The position numbers and the translations under genes were made by a program. Source: an uncultured Prevotellaceae bacterium (lineage in GTDB: Bacteria > Bacteroidota > Bacteroidia > Bacteroidales > Bacteroidaceae). From it: 64,000 bases of DNA. The stretch is from positions 186,001-250,000 of the forward strand of contig CASFNA010000006.1 in assembly GCA_949295905.1 (NCBI GenBank), read 5' to 3'. Below the pieces are notes generated by a model, which was not told where the DNA came from, did not search any database, and worked only from the letters and a program-made list of their open reading frames with translations. Shown here piece after piece: positions 32,882 to 42,746 of the stretch (position 1 is its first letter; every line of letters begins with the position of its first letter).

Positions 32882-35434
32882 ATGAAAAACAACATTAGGC
32901 AAATGCTATTGGCATTTGGTCTTATTGTATCCTCATTTTCGCAGGCGCAAGATTTGGTGCTTAACGATAGCAGTTATTTTGAGCGGCAAGGCGTCAACGT
33001 GCTGGTTTTCAGCAATAGTTTCGACGGCGGTTTCAATGATGAAAAGAACTCTGGCATAGAAATCATCCAGCATGGCATACGCTCCGTGCAGGGCGGTGCC
33101 GTCCGTTTGAACGACACACCGGAGCAGTGGGACTTGGTGCCGAAGATGACTTACCGCAAGGTTGACCGCGAGCAGGGCAGCATAGAGGTTGGTTTGCGTT
33201 ATGATTATTATGACTTCGACAGCCGCATTGTCGTTACGGCCAAGGGCAAAGCCGTCGAGATAGCCGTTTGGCTTGACAAGCCTGTGCCCGAAGAGCTTGT
33301 AGGTGACGCAGGCTTTAACCTTGAGTTCCTGCCTTCGAGGTATTGGCTGAAGACGTTTGTCATGGACGGCCGTCTCAACCGTTTTCCCCGTTACGCCACC
33401 AGCCGGACGGTCACCCGGCCCAATAGCGAGAAGCCCCGGCAGTTCAAGGGCTTCAAGACTTATGACGACAGGGGGACAGGACGCTTCGTTTCGCCCCTGC
33501 CTCTCGAGACGGGACACAGCATAACCATGGCTATGGACGACCCCGAGCGCATGATAAGCATCAGCAGCGACGACGCCGAGCTGGAGCTTTTTGACGGCCG
33601 TATGCTGGCGCAGAACGGCTGGTTTGTGCTCCGCAGCATTCTGCCTGGAGGCAAGACGGGCAAGGTTGTTAGCTGGACGGTGGAGCCACATGCCGTAGAG
33701 GGATGGATAAGGAAGCCCAACATAGGTTTCTGCCAGGTAGGTTACACGCCCGACCAGCCCAAGGTAAGCGTCATAGAGCTTGACAAGAACGATACGCCCA
33801 AGGCTACCGCCGCCCTTATGCGCATCAACAATGACGGCACGGTGACAAAGGCTTACGAGGGGAAACTTGACAACTGGGGTGCTTACTATAAATATAATTA
33901 TGTGAAGTTCGATTTCTCCAGCGTCAACACACCCGGCATTTACTACATCCAGTACGACACGGTCAAGACCAACAACTTCCTTATTGACCGGCATGTTTAC
34001 GACAAGATAACCGACGCTACGACAGACGTGTGGGTGCCGATACACATGAACCACATGTTTGTGAACGAGGGTTACCGTGTATGGCACGGTGAACCGTTTA
34101 AGGAGGGATACCTGCAAGCCCCGCCGAGCGACCACTTCGACCTGCACTATCAGGGCTCGACGACCGACACGAAATACAAACCGCTGGAGCTAATCCCGGG
34201 TCTTAATGTGGGCGGTTTCTTCGATGCGGGCGACTTCGACATAGAGACGGGGTCGAACATCAATGTCGTAGAGAACCTTATCCGCGCGTGGGAGCTGTTC
34301 AAGCCGTTGCGCGACGAGACGTTTGTGAGCGAAAAGCAGCGTTACGTAGACTTGCACCGACCCGACGGTACGCCAGACATATTGCAGTACATAGAGCACG
34401 GAACGCTCAATCTTGTGGCGCAGGCGGAGCAGATAGGGCACATGGCTTCAACGCTGTCAAACTCTGTGTTGGACAATTACCATCACCTTGGCGACGCCGC
34501 ATCGATAACCGACGGACTGCACTTTGACCCGTCGCTGAAGCCTTACGAGGTGTCGGCCGACGGCAAGCGGAGCGGCACTCCTGACGACATGTGGGCTTTT
34601 ACTACACGTAATCCGCGGCTCGACATGCGCGCGGCTACCATGTTCGCCGCCGCCGCACACGCTCTGGAAGGCTATAACGACAGCCTGGCCGCACGGGCGT
34701 TGGCGCAGTCTAAACGACTGATGAAGGAGGCCGGGGAGCTCTTGAGCCGGCAAGACGCAACGGAAAAGAAGGACGACCGCAAGATGCTTCGCGGCGTTGC
34801 GGCCACCAACTTGCAGCTTTATGCCGCTACACAAGAAAAGGAATACCTTGACGTGTTCAAGAAAGAGATATGGAAAGAGTTGGACGGCAACCTTGAGTTC
34901 AACATCCAGACCGCGCTCGATGCCATCCCTTACTTGGACGAAGGTTATCGCGCGAAGCTGCGTCCTTACGTCGAGGAATACGCCAAGTATATCCGTTCGT
35001 TTGACAGCCAGAACCCTTATGGCGTGCCAATAGGCCTTGGCAGCTGGGCCGGAAGCGGCCCGCTGCTCGCGTTCGGCACGGCGGTATGTTTCGCTCACAT
35101 GTATTTTCCCGACATAGTGGCAAAGGACGAGGTGTATCGCGTAGCCAATTGGCTCTTCGGATGCCATCCATACCACAATTATTCGTTTGTGGCGGCCGTC
35201 GGGGCGGCGCGTCCCAAGATGGTGTTCTACGGCAACAACCGCGCCGACTTCTCGTTCATACCGGGCAACGTGGCTCCCGGACTGCTCTTCCGCAAGCCCG
35301 ACCATTTCGAGAATTTTGACGACTGGCCCTTCCTTTGGGGACAGAACGAGGGCACGATAGCCGGCAACACGCAGTACATTATCTTCGGTTCGGCCTTCAA
35401 GCATATTGCCGGAGAGCAGAAGGAGGAAAAGTAA
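32882..35434 (+). CDS. Glycoside hydrolase family 9 enzyme
   Basis: An 850-residue exported protein. The start at 32882 gives a signal peptide (MKNNIRQMLLAFGLIVSSFSQAQ); the longer frame starts with TTG. A beta-sandwich N-terminal part precedes an Ig-like CelD_N domain (about 280-380). The (alpha/alpha)6 catalytic domain carries GGFFDAGDFD (nucleophilic-water aspartates) near residue 445 and WGQNEGTIAGN near the C-terminus, with the expected acid Glu. It probably cleaves beta-1,4- or mixed-linkage glucans in the periplasm or at the surface. There are no SusC/SusD genes beside it, so it is not in a typical utilisation locus. Confidence 0.88.
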   Translation: MKNNIRQMLLAFGLIVSSFSQAQDLVLNDSSYFERQGVNVLVFSNSFDGGFNDEKNSGIEIIQHGIRSVQGGAVRLNDTPEQWDLVPKMTYRKVDREQGSIEVGLRYDYYDFDSRIVVTAKGKAVEIAVWLDKPVPEELVGDAGFNLEFLPSRYWLKTFVMDGRLNRFPRYATSRTVTRPNSEKPRQFKGFKTYDDRGTGRFVSPLPLETGHSITMAMDDPERMISISSDDAELELFDGRMLAQNGWFVLRSILPGGKTGKVVSWTVEPHAVEGWIRKPNIGFCQVGYTPDQPKVSVIELDKNDTPKATAALMRINNDGTVTKAYEGKLDNWGAYYKYNYVKFDFSSVNTPGIYYIQYDTVKTNNFLIDRHVYDKITDATTDVWVPIHMNHMFVNEGYRVWHGEPFKEGYLQAPPSDHFDLHYQGSTTDTKYKPLELIPGLNVGGFFDAGDFDIETGSNINVVENLIRAWELFKPLRDETFVSEKQRYVDLHRPDGTPDILQYIEHGTLNLVAQAEQIGHMASTLSNSVLDNYHHLGDAASITDGLHFDPSLKPYEVSADGKRSGTPDDMWAFTTRNPRLDMRAATMFAAAAHALEGYNDSLAARALAQSKRLMKEAGELLSRQDATEKKDDRKMLRGVAATNLQLYAATQEKEYLDVFKKEIWKELDGNLEFNIQTALDAIPYLDEGYRAKLRPYVEEYAKYIRSFDSQNPYGVPIGLGSWAGSGPLLAFGTAVCFAHMYFPDIVAKDEVYRVANWLFGCHPYHNYSFVAAVGAARPKMVFYGNNRADFSFIPGNVAPGLLFRKPDHFENFDDWPFLWGQNEGTIAGNTQYIIFGSAFKHIAGEQKEEK

Positions 35435-35509
35435 CCGCCGGGCATTCTGCATTACTTTAATTTAGCATTAAGGGCTTCTTCGTAACATGCTGATTGTCAG
35501 CGTGTTTGC

Positions 35510-35546
35510 AAAAGGCCGCCTTTCACGTTGCGAAAGGCGGCCTTTT
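35510..35546. repeat. GGCC hairpin repeat, perfect 15-bp arms
   Basis: AAAAGGCCGCCTTTC (35510-35524) and GAAAGGCGGCCTTTT (35532-35546) are exact inverted copies with the 7-base loop ACGTTGC. A half unit GACGGCCTTTTGCA follows at 35558-35571. Compared with 22266-22304 both arms have changed together (GTGTTTC to GCCTTTC), so pairing is kept. Confidence 0.8.
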
Positions 35547-35592
35547 AGCGTGTAATTGACGGCCTTTTGCATGGTGAAATGCCGTCAATGGA

Positions 35593-35764
35593 TTCATCCG
35601 CAAATCTGTTGGATGAAGTAAAAGCTTTATTAATGAAAACACCCTGCTTTAATTCAGGCATGACGGCTACCGACTGCCTGGATTATAAACGGATGAATTC
35701 GTTGACGGTAATGATTAAATCAATGAACAAATGTTTTTATTTCATCCAAAAGGTTTGCGGATGA
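35593..35764. repeat. MITE-like element with 24-bp terminal inverted repeats
   Basis: The ends 35594-35617 and 35741-35764 are inverted copies with 2 mismatches in 24 bases. They enclose about 123 bases that themselves contain an inner CAGGCA/TGCCTG hairpin. Immediately outside lie CCGTCAATGGA (35582-35592) and CCGTAAATGGA (35767-35777), which could be a target-site duplication with one mismatch. No transposase is encoded. Confidence 0.5.
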
Positions 35765-35897
35765 CCCCGTAAATGGAATGCGCGTCTAATTTCTGTTGAT
35801 GCCATGCCTATGCGTACACCGAAAGCGACAGAGCCTTCTGCGTGTGCGCCTTAACCTGGATGCAGCGTTTATTCTTTGTCATTTTAACCTATTATAA

Positions 35898-35928
35898 TTT
35901 GTTCGTTCACGCATTTTTTGTAATTTTG
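35898..35928 (+). promoter_or_regulatory. Promoter of aspS
   Basis: TTTG at 35898-35901, a 19-base spacer and TAATTTTG at 35921-35928, 26 bases before the start codon. Confidence 0.75.
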
Positions 35929-35954
35929 CACTTAAATTTTAGCAATTTTAGTTT

Positions 35955-37721
35955 ATGTATAGGACTAATACATGTGGTGAGCTGCGCCTTACGGATGCAG
36001 GCAAGCAAGTGACACTTGCCGGATGGGTGCAGCGCAGCCGTAAGATGGGTGGCATGACATTTGTCGACCTTCGCGACCGTTACGGTATTACGCAGCTGGT
36101 TTTCAATGAGAATGACGACGCCGGTCTGTGCGCCGAAGCAAACAAGTTGGGGCGTGAGTATTGCATACAAGTGGAAGGCAATGTGTGCGAGCGTCAGAGC
36201 AAGAACGACAACCTGCCTACCGGCGACATAGAGATTATCGTGTCGAAACTCAACGTTTTGAGCGAGAGCGCGACACCTCCTTTTACGATAGAGGACAATA
36301 CCGACGGCGGCGACGACATCCGAATGAAATACCGTTATCTGGACTTGCGCCGTCCGTCAGTGCGTAAGAACCTGGAGCTGCGCCACCGCATGACGATACT
36401 TATACGTAACTTCCTTGACTCAAAGGATTTCATCGAGGTGGAGACACCTATATTAATAGGTAGCACGCCGGAGGGTGCTCGCGACTTCGTAGTGCCGTCG
36501 CGCATGAATCCGGGGCAGTTTTACGCCCTGCCGCAGAGCCCGCAGACTCTGAAGCAGCTGTTGATGGTGAGCGGCTTTGACCGTTATTTCCAGATAGCAA
36601 AGTGCTTCCGTGACGAGGATTTGCGCGCCGACCGTCAGCCGGAGTTTACACAGATAGACTGCGAGATGTCGTTTGTAGACCAGGACGACGTGATTGATTT
36701 GTTCGAGGACATGTGCCGCCATTTGTTCAAGGAAGTGCGTGGCGTTGAGCTTCCTGCCAAACTCCAGCAGATGACTTGGGCGGAGGCTATGCGCCGTTTC
36801 GGCAGCGACAAGCCTGATTTGCGTTTCGGCATGGAGTTCATCGAACTGATGGACGTTTTGAAGGGCACTGGAACGTTCGGCGTGTTCAACGATGCCGAGT
36901 ATATCGGAGGAATATGTGTGCCAGGTTGCGCAAACTATACCAGGAAGCAGCTCGACCAGCTGACGGACTTCGTAAAGCGTCCGCAGGTAGGCGCGAAGGG
37001 GCTTGTATGGGTCAAGTTCAACGAGGACGGAACCATCAAGAGCAGCATAGACAAGTTCTATTCGCCCGAAGTCATGCAGCAGCTGAAAGCGACCGCAGGC
37101 GCGAACGACGGCGACCTGTTGCTCATTTTGAGTGGTGACAGGGCGAACAAGACGCGTACCCAGCTATGCACATTGCGCCTTGAGATGGGCGACAGGCTCG
37201 GTCTCAGGGACAAGGACAAGTTTGAATGCTTGTGGATTGTAGATTTCCCGTTGTTCGAGTGGAGCGACGAGGAACAGCGCCTGATGTCAACCCACCATCC
37301 GTTCACAATGCCCAACCCTGACGACATACCACTGCTTGAGGAGCATCCGGAGCGCGTCCGCGCCAAAGCTTACGACTTCGTCTGCAACGGAATAGAGGTT
37401 GGCGGCGGCAGCCTGCGTATCCATGACGGCAAGCTTCAGGAAAAGATGTTCAAGATACTCGGCTTCACGCCGGAACGTGCAATGGCGCAGTTCGGCTTCC
37501 TTATCAACGCTTTCAAGTATGGTGCTCCGCCTCATGCCGGACTGGCGTTCGGCCTTGACCGTTTCGTGTCAATCATGGCAGGTCTTGACAGCATCCGCGA
37601 CTGCATAGCGTTCCCGAAGAATAACAGCGGGCGCGATGTGATGCTTGACGCTCCTTCACCTCTTGACCCGAAACAGCTTGATGAGCTACAGATAAAGGTT
37701 GATTTAAGTCAAGAAAAATAG
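35955..37721 (+). CDS. aspS: Aspartyl-tRNA synthetase
   Basis: A 588-residue class IIb synthetase. The N-terminal OB-fold anticodon-binding domain includes [22 protein letters not shown]. Motif 2 is [18 protein letters not shown] near residue 220. A GAD insertion domain follows (about 285-420), and motif 3 is [10 protein letters not shown] near residue 540. Full bacterial length. It is a single gene with its own promoter; the next gene also appears to have one. Confidence 0.97.
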   Translation: MYRTNTCGELRLTDAGKQVTLAGWVQRSRKMGGMTFVDLRDRYGITQLVFNENDDAGLCAEANKLGREYCIQVEGNVCERQSKNDNLPTGDIEIIVSKLNVLSESATPPFTIEDNTDGGDDIRMKYRYLDLRRPSVRKNLELRHRMTILIRNFLDSKDFIEVETPILIGSTPEGARDFVVPSRMNPGQFYALPQSPQTLKQLLMVSGFDRYFQIAKCFRDEDLRADRQPEFTQIDCEMSFVDQDDVIDLFEDMCRHLFKEVRGVELPAKLQQMTWAEAMRRFGSDKPDLRFGMEFIELMDVLKGTGTFGVFNDAEYIGGICVPGCANYTRKQLDQLTDFVKRPQVGAKGLVWVKFNEDGTIKSSIDKFYSPEVMQQLKATAGANDGDLLLILSGDRANKTRTQLCTLRLEMGDRLGLRDKDKFECLWIVDFPLFEWSDEEQRLMSTHHPFTMPNPDDIPLLEEHPERVRAKAYDFVCNGIEVGGGSLRIHDGKLQEKMFKILGFTPERAMAQFGFLINAFKYGAPPHAGLAFGLDRFVSIMAGLDSIRDCIAFPKNNSGRDVMLDAPSPLDPKQLDELQIKVDLSQEK

Positions 37722-37768
37722 AGTTTGTCAATAAAAAGTCTTCAATGCGTGATTTTATTTTGGGAAAC

Positions 37769-37801
37769 TTGTCATTTTTTTGAAGAAATGCATTATATTT
37801 G
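37769..37801 (+). promoter_or_regulatory. Probable promoter of the DUF2582 gene
   Basis: TATATTTG at 37794-37801 matches the -7 consensus; TTG at 37769-37771 is 22 bases upstream, slightly long. Confidence 0.5.
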
Positions 37802-37864
37802 CATCGATAAAAGACCAAATTGTAGTCCACAAAGTGGAGTCTTTAATGTGATTTAAATAGGATT

Positions 37865-38164
37865 ATGACAGAAAAGAAAGAAACCGTAAGGAAGACCGCA
37901 ACCGCAACGAAGGCTGCTGGTGAGAAGAAGGCGGCACCTAAAAGGAGTGTTGCGAAGAAGGTTGTTTTTGACATCAACGCGGAGTCTGTAGGCTTCAAGG
38001 CTGGTGATGTATACCAGGCTCTTGCCACAGCTGACAAGGCACTTACCGTGGCAGAGATTGCCAAGGCTGCGAAGATAACCGAGAATGAGACTTTGCTCGG
38101 TATGGGGTGGCTTTTCAAGGAAGGCAAAATCAAGGCAGAGGAAAACAAGATTACGTTGGCTTAA
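37865..38164 (+). CDS. Winged-helix DUF2582 family protein
   Basis: A 99-residue protein. The first 30 residues are Lys/Ala/Thr-rich and disordered, like a histone-type tail (KKETVRKTATATK, EKKAAPKRSVAKK). Residues 36-99 form a compact winged helix (AGDVYQALATADKALTVAEIAKAAKI, GMGWLFKEGKI). Such proteins probably bind nucleic acid, but no target is known. The lysine-rich tail is unusual and suggests non-specific DNA or RNA binding (inference). A terminator follows. Confidence 0.78.
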   Translation: MTEKKETVRKTATATKAAGEKKAAPKRSVAKKVVFDINAESVGFKAGDVYQALATADKALTVAEIAKAAKITENETLLGMGWLFKEGKIKAEENKITLA

Positions 38165-38181
38165 TCTGTTGAAATGATATC

Positions 38182-38224
38182 AAAGAAGGGTCGGCATTTA
38201 ATGTTTACCGGTCCTTCTTTCTTC
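38182..38224 (+). terminator. Terminator after the DUF2582 gene
   Basis: AAAGAAGGGTCGG and CCGGTCCTTCTTT pair with G-T pairs around a 13-base loop, followed by CTTCT. The weak T-run lowers confidence. Confidence 0.6.
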
Positions 38225-38231
38225 TAATCCT

Positions 38232-38561
38232 ATGAATTACGACAGCGAAATCCTTTATGTTCTTAGGGAAGCTGGTGCGAAGGGGTTAAGCATAAGGAAG
38301 ATAACACGTCATGTGTTTAATAACAGAAACAATTTATTTGACGTTGTCTCCTTGGATGATGTACATCGTTATGTGGCTGGGTATCTTGCCCGTAACAGCA
38401 AGCCGAAAGGCTCTTTTATTGAACGAACGGATGTTCGTGGCGTGTATCGCCTAAACCTGTCTAATGCTTCTCGTCAGCTACAGTTTGATTTTAAAGACGA
38501 GGAAAATGAAAGCGGAGATTCTGAAACGCCTTGTGAGGACAAGTCGTTGTCTCTGTTTTAA
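38232..38561 (+). CDS. Winged-helix-like (HARE-HTH-like) conserved protein
   Basis: A 109-residue protein. Residues 1 to about 75 read as a helical DNA-binding-type domain (ILYVLREAGAKGLSIRKITRHVF, then VHRYVAGYLARNSK), with a wing-like RTDVRGVYRLN. The acidic C-terminus (DEENESGDSETPCEDKS) is disordered. The layout recalls HARE-HTH domains, but I am not certain of the family. Gene context: a second small winged-helix protein upstream and the xylose genes downstream; it could be a regulator, with no direct evidence. Confidence 0.6.
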   Translation: MNYDSEILYVLREAGAKGLSIRKITRHVFNNRNNLFDVVSLDDVHRYVAGYLARNSKPKGSFIERTDVRGVYRLNLSNASRQLQFDFKDEENESGDSETPCEDKSLSLF

Positions 38562-38638
38562 ACAAATTTAAGAAAAGAAACCGCGGAAGAGGTAGGGAAA
38601 GGTCCTTGTCATCCGTACTATGAATAAAAACAATTATT

Positions 38639-40138
38639 ATGTCAGGAAGATATTTGTTAGGTTTTGATGTCGGCAGTTCTTCTGTAAAGGCATCATTGGT
38701 TGACGCGGACACGGGTGTCTGCGCGGCGTCAGCTTTTTACCCGGAAAAGGAAGCACCGATAATCGCCGTAAAGGCTGGTTGGGCAGAGCAAGACCCACAG
38801 ATGTGGTGGGACAATGCCAAGCTCAGCCTGAAAAAGGTTATGAGCGATGCGGGCGTTAAAGGTGAGGATATCAAGGCTATAGGTATTTCTTATCAGATGC
38901 ACGGGCTGGTTTGTGTGGACAAGGACATGAAGGTATTGCGCCCGTCTATAATATGGTGTGACTCAAGGGCTGTACCTTATGGTGAAAAAGCCTTCGGAGA
39001 GCTTGGCGCTGAGAAATGTTTGTCGCACCTGCTGAATTCACCTGGTAACTTCACCGCTGCAAAACTGGCTTGGGTGAAGGATAATGAGCCGGATGTTTTC
39101 GACAAGATATACAAGATAATGCTTCCCGGTGATTACATTGCAATGAAGCTGAGCGGAACGATAAACACGACAATCAGCGGACTTAGCGAGGGTATGTTCT
39201 GGGATTTCAAGGAAAAGGATGCGGCTGGTTTCTTGTTGGATTATTTTGGTTTTGACAAGAACTTGATTGCAGATATCGTCCCGACATTCAGCGTACAGGG
39301 TGAAGTTAGTGCCGCAGCTGCGGCCGAGCTTGGGCTGAAAGAGGGTACGCCTATCAGTTACCGTGCAGGCGACCAGCCAAACAACGCATTGAGCCTCAAC
39401 GTGTTTAATCCTGGTGAAATTGCATCGACGGCAGGAACATCGGGAGTTGTTTATGGCGTTTTGGGCGAGGTTAACTATGACAAGCGCAGCCGTGTCAATA
39501 CATTTGCCCATGTGAACTATACTAAGGACGTGGACAGGCTCGGTGTGCTTCTGTGTATCAATGGTACGGGCATATTGAACGCATGGGTGCGCAGGAACGT
39601 TGCTCCTGAAGGTATTTCTTATTCGGATATGAATGAGATGATGGCTTCTGTGCCAATCGGTAGTGAGGGCGTGACAATAATTCCGTTCGGTAACGGAGCG
39701 GAACGTGTGCTTGAAAACAAGGAAATAGGTTGCTCGATACACGGCATAAACTTCAACAAGCACGGCAAGGCTCATATCATGCGTGCTGCGCAGGAAGGCA
39801 TAGTGTTCAGTTTCTGCTATGGCATGGAGGTTATGCAGCAGATGGGTATGGACATACGTAAGATACATGCAGGAAAGGCCAACATGTTCTTAAGCGACAT
39901 ATTCAGGAATACTTTAGCTGGAGTCAGCGGTGCTACAATTGAGTTGTATGAGACTGACGGCAGCGTAGGAGCGGCAAAGGGCGCCGGCATGGGTTGCGGT
40001 ATATATAAAGACAATAATGAAGCTTTCGCATCTTTGAAGAAACTTTCTGTCATAGAGCCTGATGAAAAGCACCGTAACGAGTATCTTGAGGCTTATACGC
40101 TGTGGAAGGAAAAGCTGCAAAGGCTGGCAGGCAACTGA
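38639..40138 (+). CDS. xylB: Xylulokinase
   Basis: A 499-residue FGGY-family kinase that phosphorylates D-xylulose. YLLGFDVGSSSVKASLVD is the N-terminal phosphate-1 loop. GISYQMHGLVCVD with IIWCDSRA matches the xylulose-binding region, and GDQPNNALSLNV and AGTSGVVYGV belong to the second ATPase lobe. It sits 60 bases before xylA, forming the standard xylose isomerisation pair. There is no xylose transporter or XylR regulator in the window. Confidence 0.93.
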   Translation: MSGRYLLGFDVGSSSVKASLVDADTGVCAASAFYPEKEAPIIAVKAGWAEQDPQMWWDNAKLSLKKVMSDAGVKGEDIKAIGISYQMHGLVCVDKDMKVLRPSIIWCDSRAVPYGEKAFGELGAEKCLSHLLNSPGNFTAAKLAWVKDNEPDVFDKIYKIMLPGDYIAMKLSGTINTTISGLSEGMFWDFKEKDAAGFLLDYFGFDKNLIADIVPTFSVQGEVSAAAAAELGLKEGTPISYRAGDQPNNALSLNVFNPGEIASTAGTSGVVYGVLGEVNYDKRSRVNTFAHVNYTKDVDRLGVLLCINGTGILNAWVRRNVAPEGISYSDMNEMMASVPIGSEGVTIIPFGNGAERVLENKEIGCSIHGINFNKHGKAHIMRAAQEGIVFSFCYGMEVMQQMGMDIRKIHAGKANMFLSDIFRNTLAGVSGATIELYETDGSVGAAKGAGMGCGIYKDNNEAFASLKKLSVIEPDEKHRNEYLEAYTLWKEKLQRLAGN

Positions 40139-40198
40139 TTCGTGAAGTCAAACCTTTTACTTTAAAATATTATTAATAACCTGTAAACATCAACGATT

Positions 40199-41515
40199 AT
40201 GGCAAAAGAGTATTTTCCGCAGATTGGAAAAATCAAGTTTGAGGGTGCAGACAGCACCAACCCGTTAGCTTATCATTATTATGATGCAGAAAAAGTGATA
40301 ATGGGTAAGAAAATGAAGGACTGGTTGAAGTTCGCTATGGCATGGTGGCATACACTCGGCCCGGCAAGCAGCGACCAGTTCGGTGGTGGCACACGCGTTT
40401 ATCCTTGGGACGAGAAGGCTGATGCCGTTGAGCGTGCTAAGGACAAGATGGACGCTGGCTTCGAAATCATGGAAAAGCTTGGAATCGAATATTTCTGCTT
40501 CCATGACATTGACCTTGTAGACGAAGGCGACACAATCGAAGAGTATGAGGCTCGCATGAATGCCATCACTGACTATGCTCTTGAGAAGATGAAGGGTACC
40601 AACATCAAGAACCTTTGGGGTACAGCCAACGTATTCGGTAACAAGCGTTACATGAACGGTGCTGCTACAAATCCTGATTTTGATGTTGTTGCACGCGCTG
40701 CCGTTCAGATAAAGACGGCTATCGACGCTACAATCAAGCTCGGCGGAACAAACTATGTGTTCTGGGGCGGACGCGAAGGATACATGAGCCTTCTTAACAC
40801 TCAGATGCAGCGTGAGAAAGAGCATTTGGCTACAATGCTGAAGGCTGCCCGTGACTATGCTCGTTCAAAGGGCTTTACTGGAACATTCCTGATTGAGCCG
40901 AAACCGATGGAGCCTACAAAGCACCAGTATGATGTTGACACAGAGACAGTTATCGGATTCCTCCGTGCACACGGTCTTGACAAGGACTTCAAGGTTAATA
41001 TCGAGGTTAACCATGCTACGCTTGCCGGTCATACATTCGACCATGAGTTGGCTGTAGCTGTTGACAACGGAATGCTCGGAAGCATCGACGCAAACCGCGG
41101 CGACTACCAGAACGGTTGGGATACAGACCAGTTCCCGATTGACAACTGGGAGCTTACACAGGCTATGATTCATATTATCCGCAATGGTGGTCTTGGCAAT
41201 GGCGGTTCTAACTTCGACGCCAAGATACGCCGTAACTCTACAGAGTTGGAGGACATCTTCATTGCTCATATCAGCGGTATGGACGCAATGGCTCGCGCTT
41301 TGGAGAACGCTGCCAACCTGATTGAGAAGTCTCCTTATTGCGAGATGCTTAAGAACCGTTACGCTTCATTCGATTCAGGCAAGGGCAAGGAGTTTGAGGA
41401 AGGCAAGCTGTCACTTGAGGATGTCGTAGCTTATGCTAAGACAGTTGGTGAGCCTAAGCAGACTTCTGGCAAGCAGGAGCTTTATGAGACAATCGTAAGC
41501 TGGTATTGCAAGTAA
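40199..41515 (+). CDS. xylA: Xylose isomerase
   Basis: A 438-residue TIM-barrel metalloenzyme converting D-xylose to D-xylulose, of the class II length. FAMAWWHTLGPASSDQFG, YFCFHDIDLVDEGD (catalytic His and the Asp), FWGGREGY, EPKPMEPTKHQYD and IEVNHATLAGH are all present and intact. A strong terminator follows, closing the xylB-xylA operon. Confidence 0.97.
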   Translation: MAKEYFPQIGKIKFEGADSTNPLAYHYYDAEKVIMGKKMKDWLKFAMAWWHTLGPASSDQFGGGTRVYPWDEKADAVERAKDKMDAGFEIMEKLGIEYFCFHDIDLVDEGDTIEEYEARMNAITDYALEKMKGTNIKNLWGTANVFGNKRYMNGAATNPDFDVVARAAVQIKTAIDATIKLGGTNYVFWGGREGYMSLLNTQMQREKEHLATMLKAARDYARSKGFTGTFLIEPKPMEPTKHQYDVDTETVIGFLRAHGLDKDFKVNIEVNHATLAGHTFDHELAVAVDNGMLGSIDANRGDYQNGWDTDQFPIDNWELTQAMIHIIRNGGLGNGGSNFDAKIRRNSTELEDIFIAHISGMDAMARALENAANLIEKSPYCEMLKNRYASFDSGKGKEFEEGKLSLEDVVAYAKTVGEPKQTSGKQELYETIVSWYCK

Positions 41516-41540
41516 TAATGTGGCATTTTATATAAGAAAG

Positions 41541-41571
41541 AGGCGGAATCAAAAAATTCCGCCTTTTTTTT
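41541..41571 (+). terminator. Terminator after xylA
   Basis: AGGCGGAAT and ATTCCGCCT pair around CAAAAA, followed by eight or more T residues. Confidence 0.92.
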
Positions 41572-41602
41572 ATATTTTATTTTTTTATATGTCTTTTTTT
41601 AT

Positions 41603-41610
41603 TACCTTTG
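41603..41610 (+). promoter_or_regulatory. -7 box of the GDP-fucose operon
   Basis: TACCTTTG is an exact TAnnTTTG match 36 bases before manC; the -33 element is not clear. Confidence 0.5.
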
Positions 41611-41646
41611 TCTTTATAATGTTTAATTAGTTCCTATATTTATATT

Positions 41647-42714
41647 ATGGCTCATTCAAGCAATCATTTAGTCATAATGGCCGGAGGAGTGGGGAGCCGC
41701 TTCTGGCCAATGAGTACAACAGAAAAACCTAAACAGTTCATAGACGTATTGGGTGTCGGCCGTTCTTTGTTGCAGCTTACGTTTGACAGATTCAAAGGTG
41801 TCTGCCCGGCAGAAAATGTATGGGTTGTAACCAGTGTCAATTATAAGGATTTGGTTATGGAACAGCTCCCTGAAATCCCAAAGGGTAATATCCTTTGTGA
41901 GCCATGCAGAAGGAACACTGCGCCGTGTATAGCATATGTGAGCTGGAAAATCAAGGCGAAGGACAGGAATGCAAACATTGTAGTATCTCCAAGTGACCAT
42001 GTAGTGGTGAATGTTGACGAATTCCGTAGGGTTGTTACGCAATGCCTCAAATTCTCAGGTGAGACGGACGCGATAATAACTTTGGGCATGAAACCGACGC
42101 GTCCAGAGACCGGATATGGATATATTCAGGCAGATTTGTCATCAAGTTCTCCGCGTAACAAGGAGATATTCCGTGTTGATTCTTTCAGGGAGAAACCTGA
42201 TTTGGAGACGGCCAATAAGTATATCAAGAATAAAAGTTATTTTTGGAATGCTGGTATTTTCATTTGGAATGTCAATACAATTGTAAATGCGTTCAGGGTG
42301 TATCAGCCTTCTATAAGCAGGGTTTTTGAGAATCTGCTCCCGATTTATGGAACACCACAGGAGCAGGAGGAGATTAACCGCAGATTCCCTGAATGTGAGA
42401 ATATCTCCGTTGATTATGCCATAATGGAAAAAGCGGAAGAGATATTTGTCTGTCCTGCCGATTTTGGTTGGAGTGATTTAGGCACATGGGGCTCTTTGTT
42501 GATGCAGACCAAACGTGACCTTTATGGAAATGGTGTGATAGGTGACAACATATCCTTGTTCGACACGCATAACTGTATTGTCCACACATTGGACAAGAAA
42601 CGTGTTGTAATCCAAGGGCTTGATGGATATATTGTTGCAGAGAAAGATGACAAACTGCTAATCTGCAAGCTTTCTGAAGAACAGCGCATAACCCAGTTCT
42701 CAGAACAAGGTTGA
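41647..42714 (+). CDS. manC: Mannose-1-phosphate guanylyltransferase
   Basis: A 355-residue nucleotidyltransferase making GDP-mannose from GTP and mannose-1-phosphate. [21 protein letters not shown] is the GTP-binding signature, with VVSPSDHVV and FREKPD in the core. It lacks the C-terminal phosphomannose isomerase domain of the long ManC type. It is the first gene of manC-gmd-fcl. Confidence 0.92.
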   Translation: MAHSSNHLVIMAGGVGSRFWPMSTTEKPKQFIDVLGVGRSLLQLTFDRFKGVCPAENVWVVTSVNYKDLVMEQLPEIPKGNILCEPCRRNTAPCIAYVSWKIKAKDRNANIVVSPSDHVVVNVDEFRRVVTQCLKFSGETDAIITLGMKPTRPETGYGYIQADLSSSSPRNKEIFRVDSFREKPDLETANKYIKNKSYFWNAGIFIWNVNTIVNAFRVYQPSISRVFENLLPIYGTPQEQEEINRRFPECENISVDYAIMEKAEEIFVCPADFGWSDLGTWGSLLMQTKRDLYGNGVIGDNISLFDTHNCIVHTLDKKRVVIQGLDGYIVAEKDDKLLICKLSEEQRITQFSEQG

Positions 42715-42746
42715 TTACAAAAATAATATGGAGACTTAGTTCCAAA

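Larger units (their letters stand above)
35435..35954. other. Intergenic region between the GH9 gene and aspS
   Basis: It contains a perfect GGCC hairpin, a MITE-like inverted-repeat element and the aspS promoter. A frame of 65 codons at 35567-35764 is present, but it lies across both repeats and is not believable as a gene. Confidence 0.65.

Noticed and set aside
32933-34147. 404-codon minus-strand frame opposite the GH9 gene
   Set aside because: Antisense shadow of a gene with clear signal peptide and catalytic motifs.
35567-35764. 65-codon plus-strand frame between the GH9 gene and aspS
   Set aside because: It runs through a GGCC half unit and across both arms of the MITE-like repeat; its stop is inside the right arm. 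No family resemblance.
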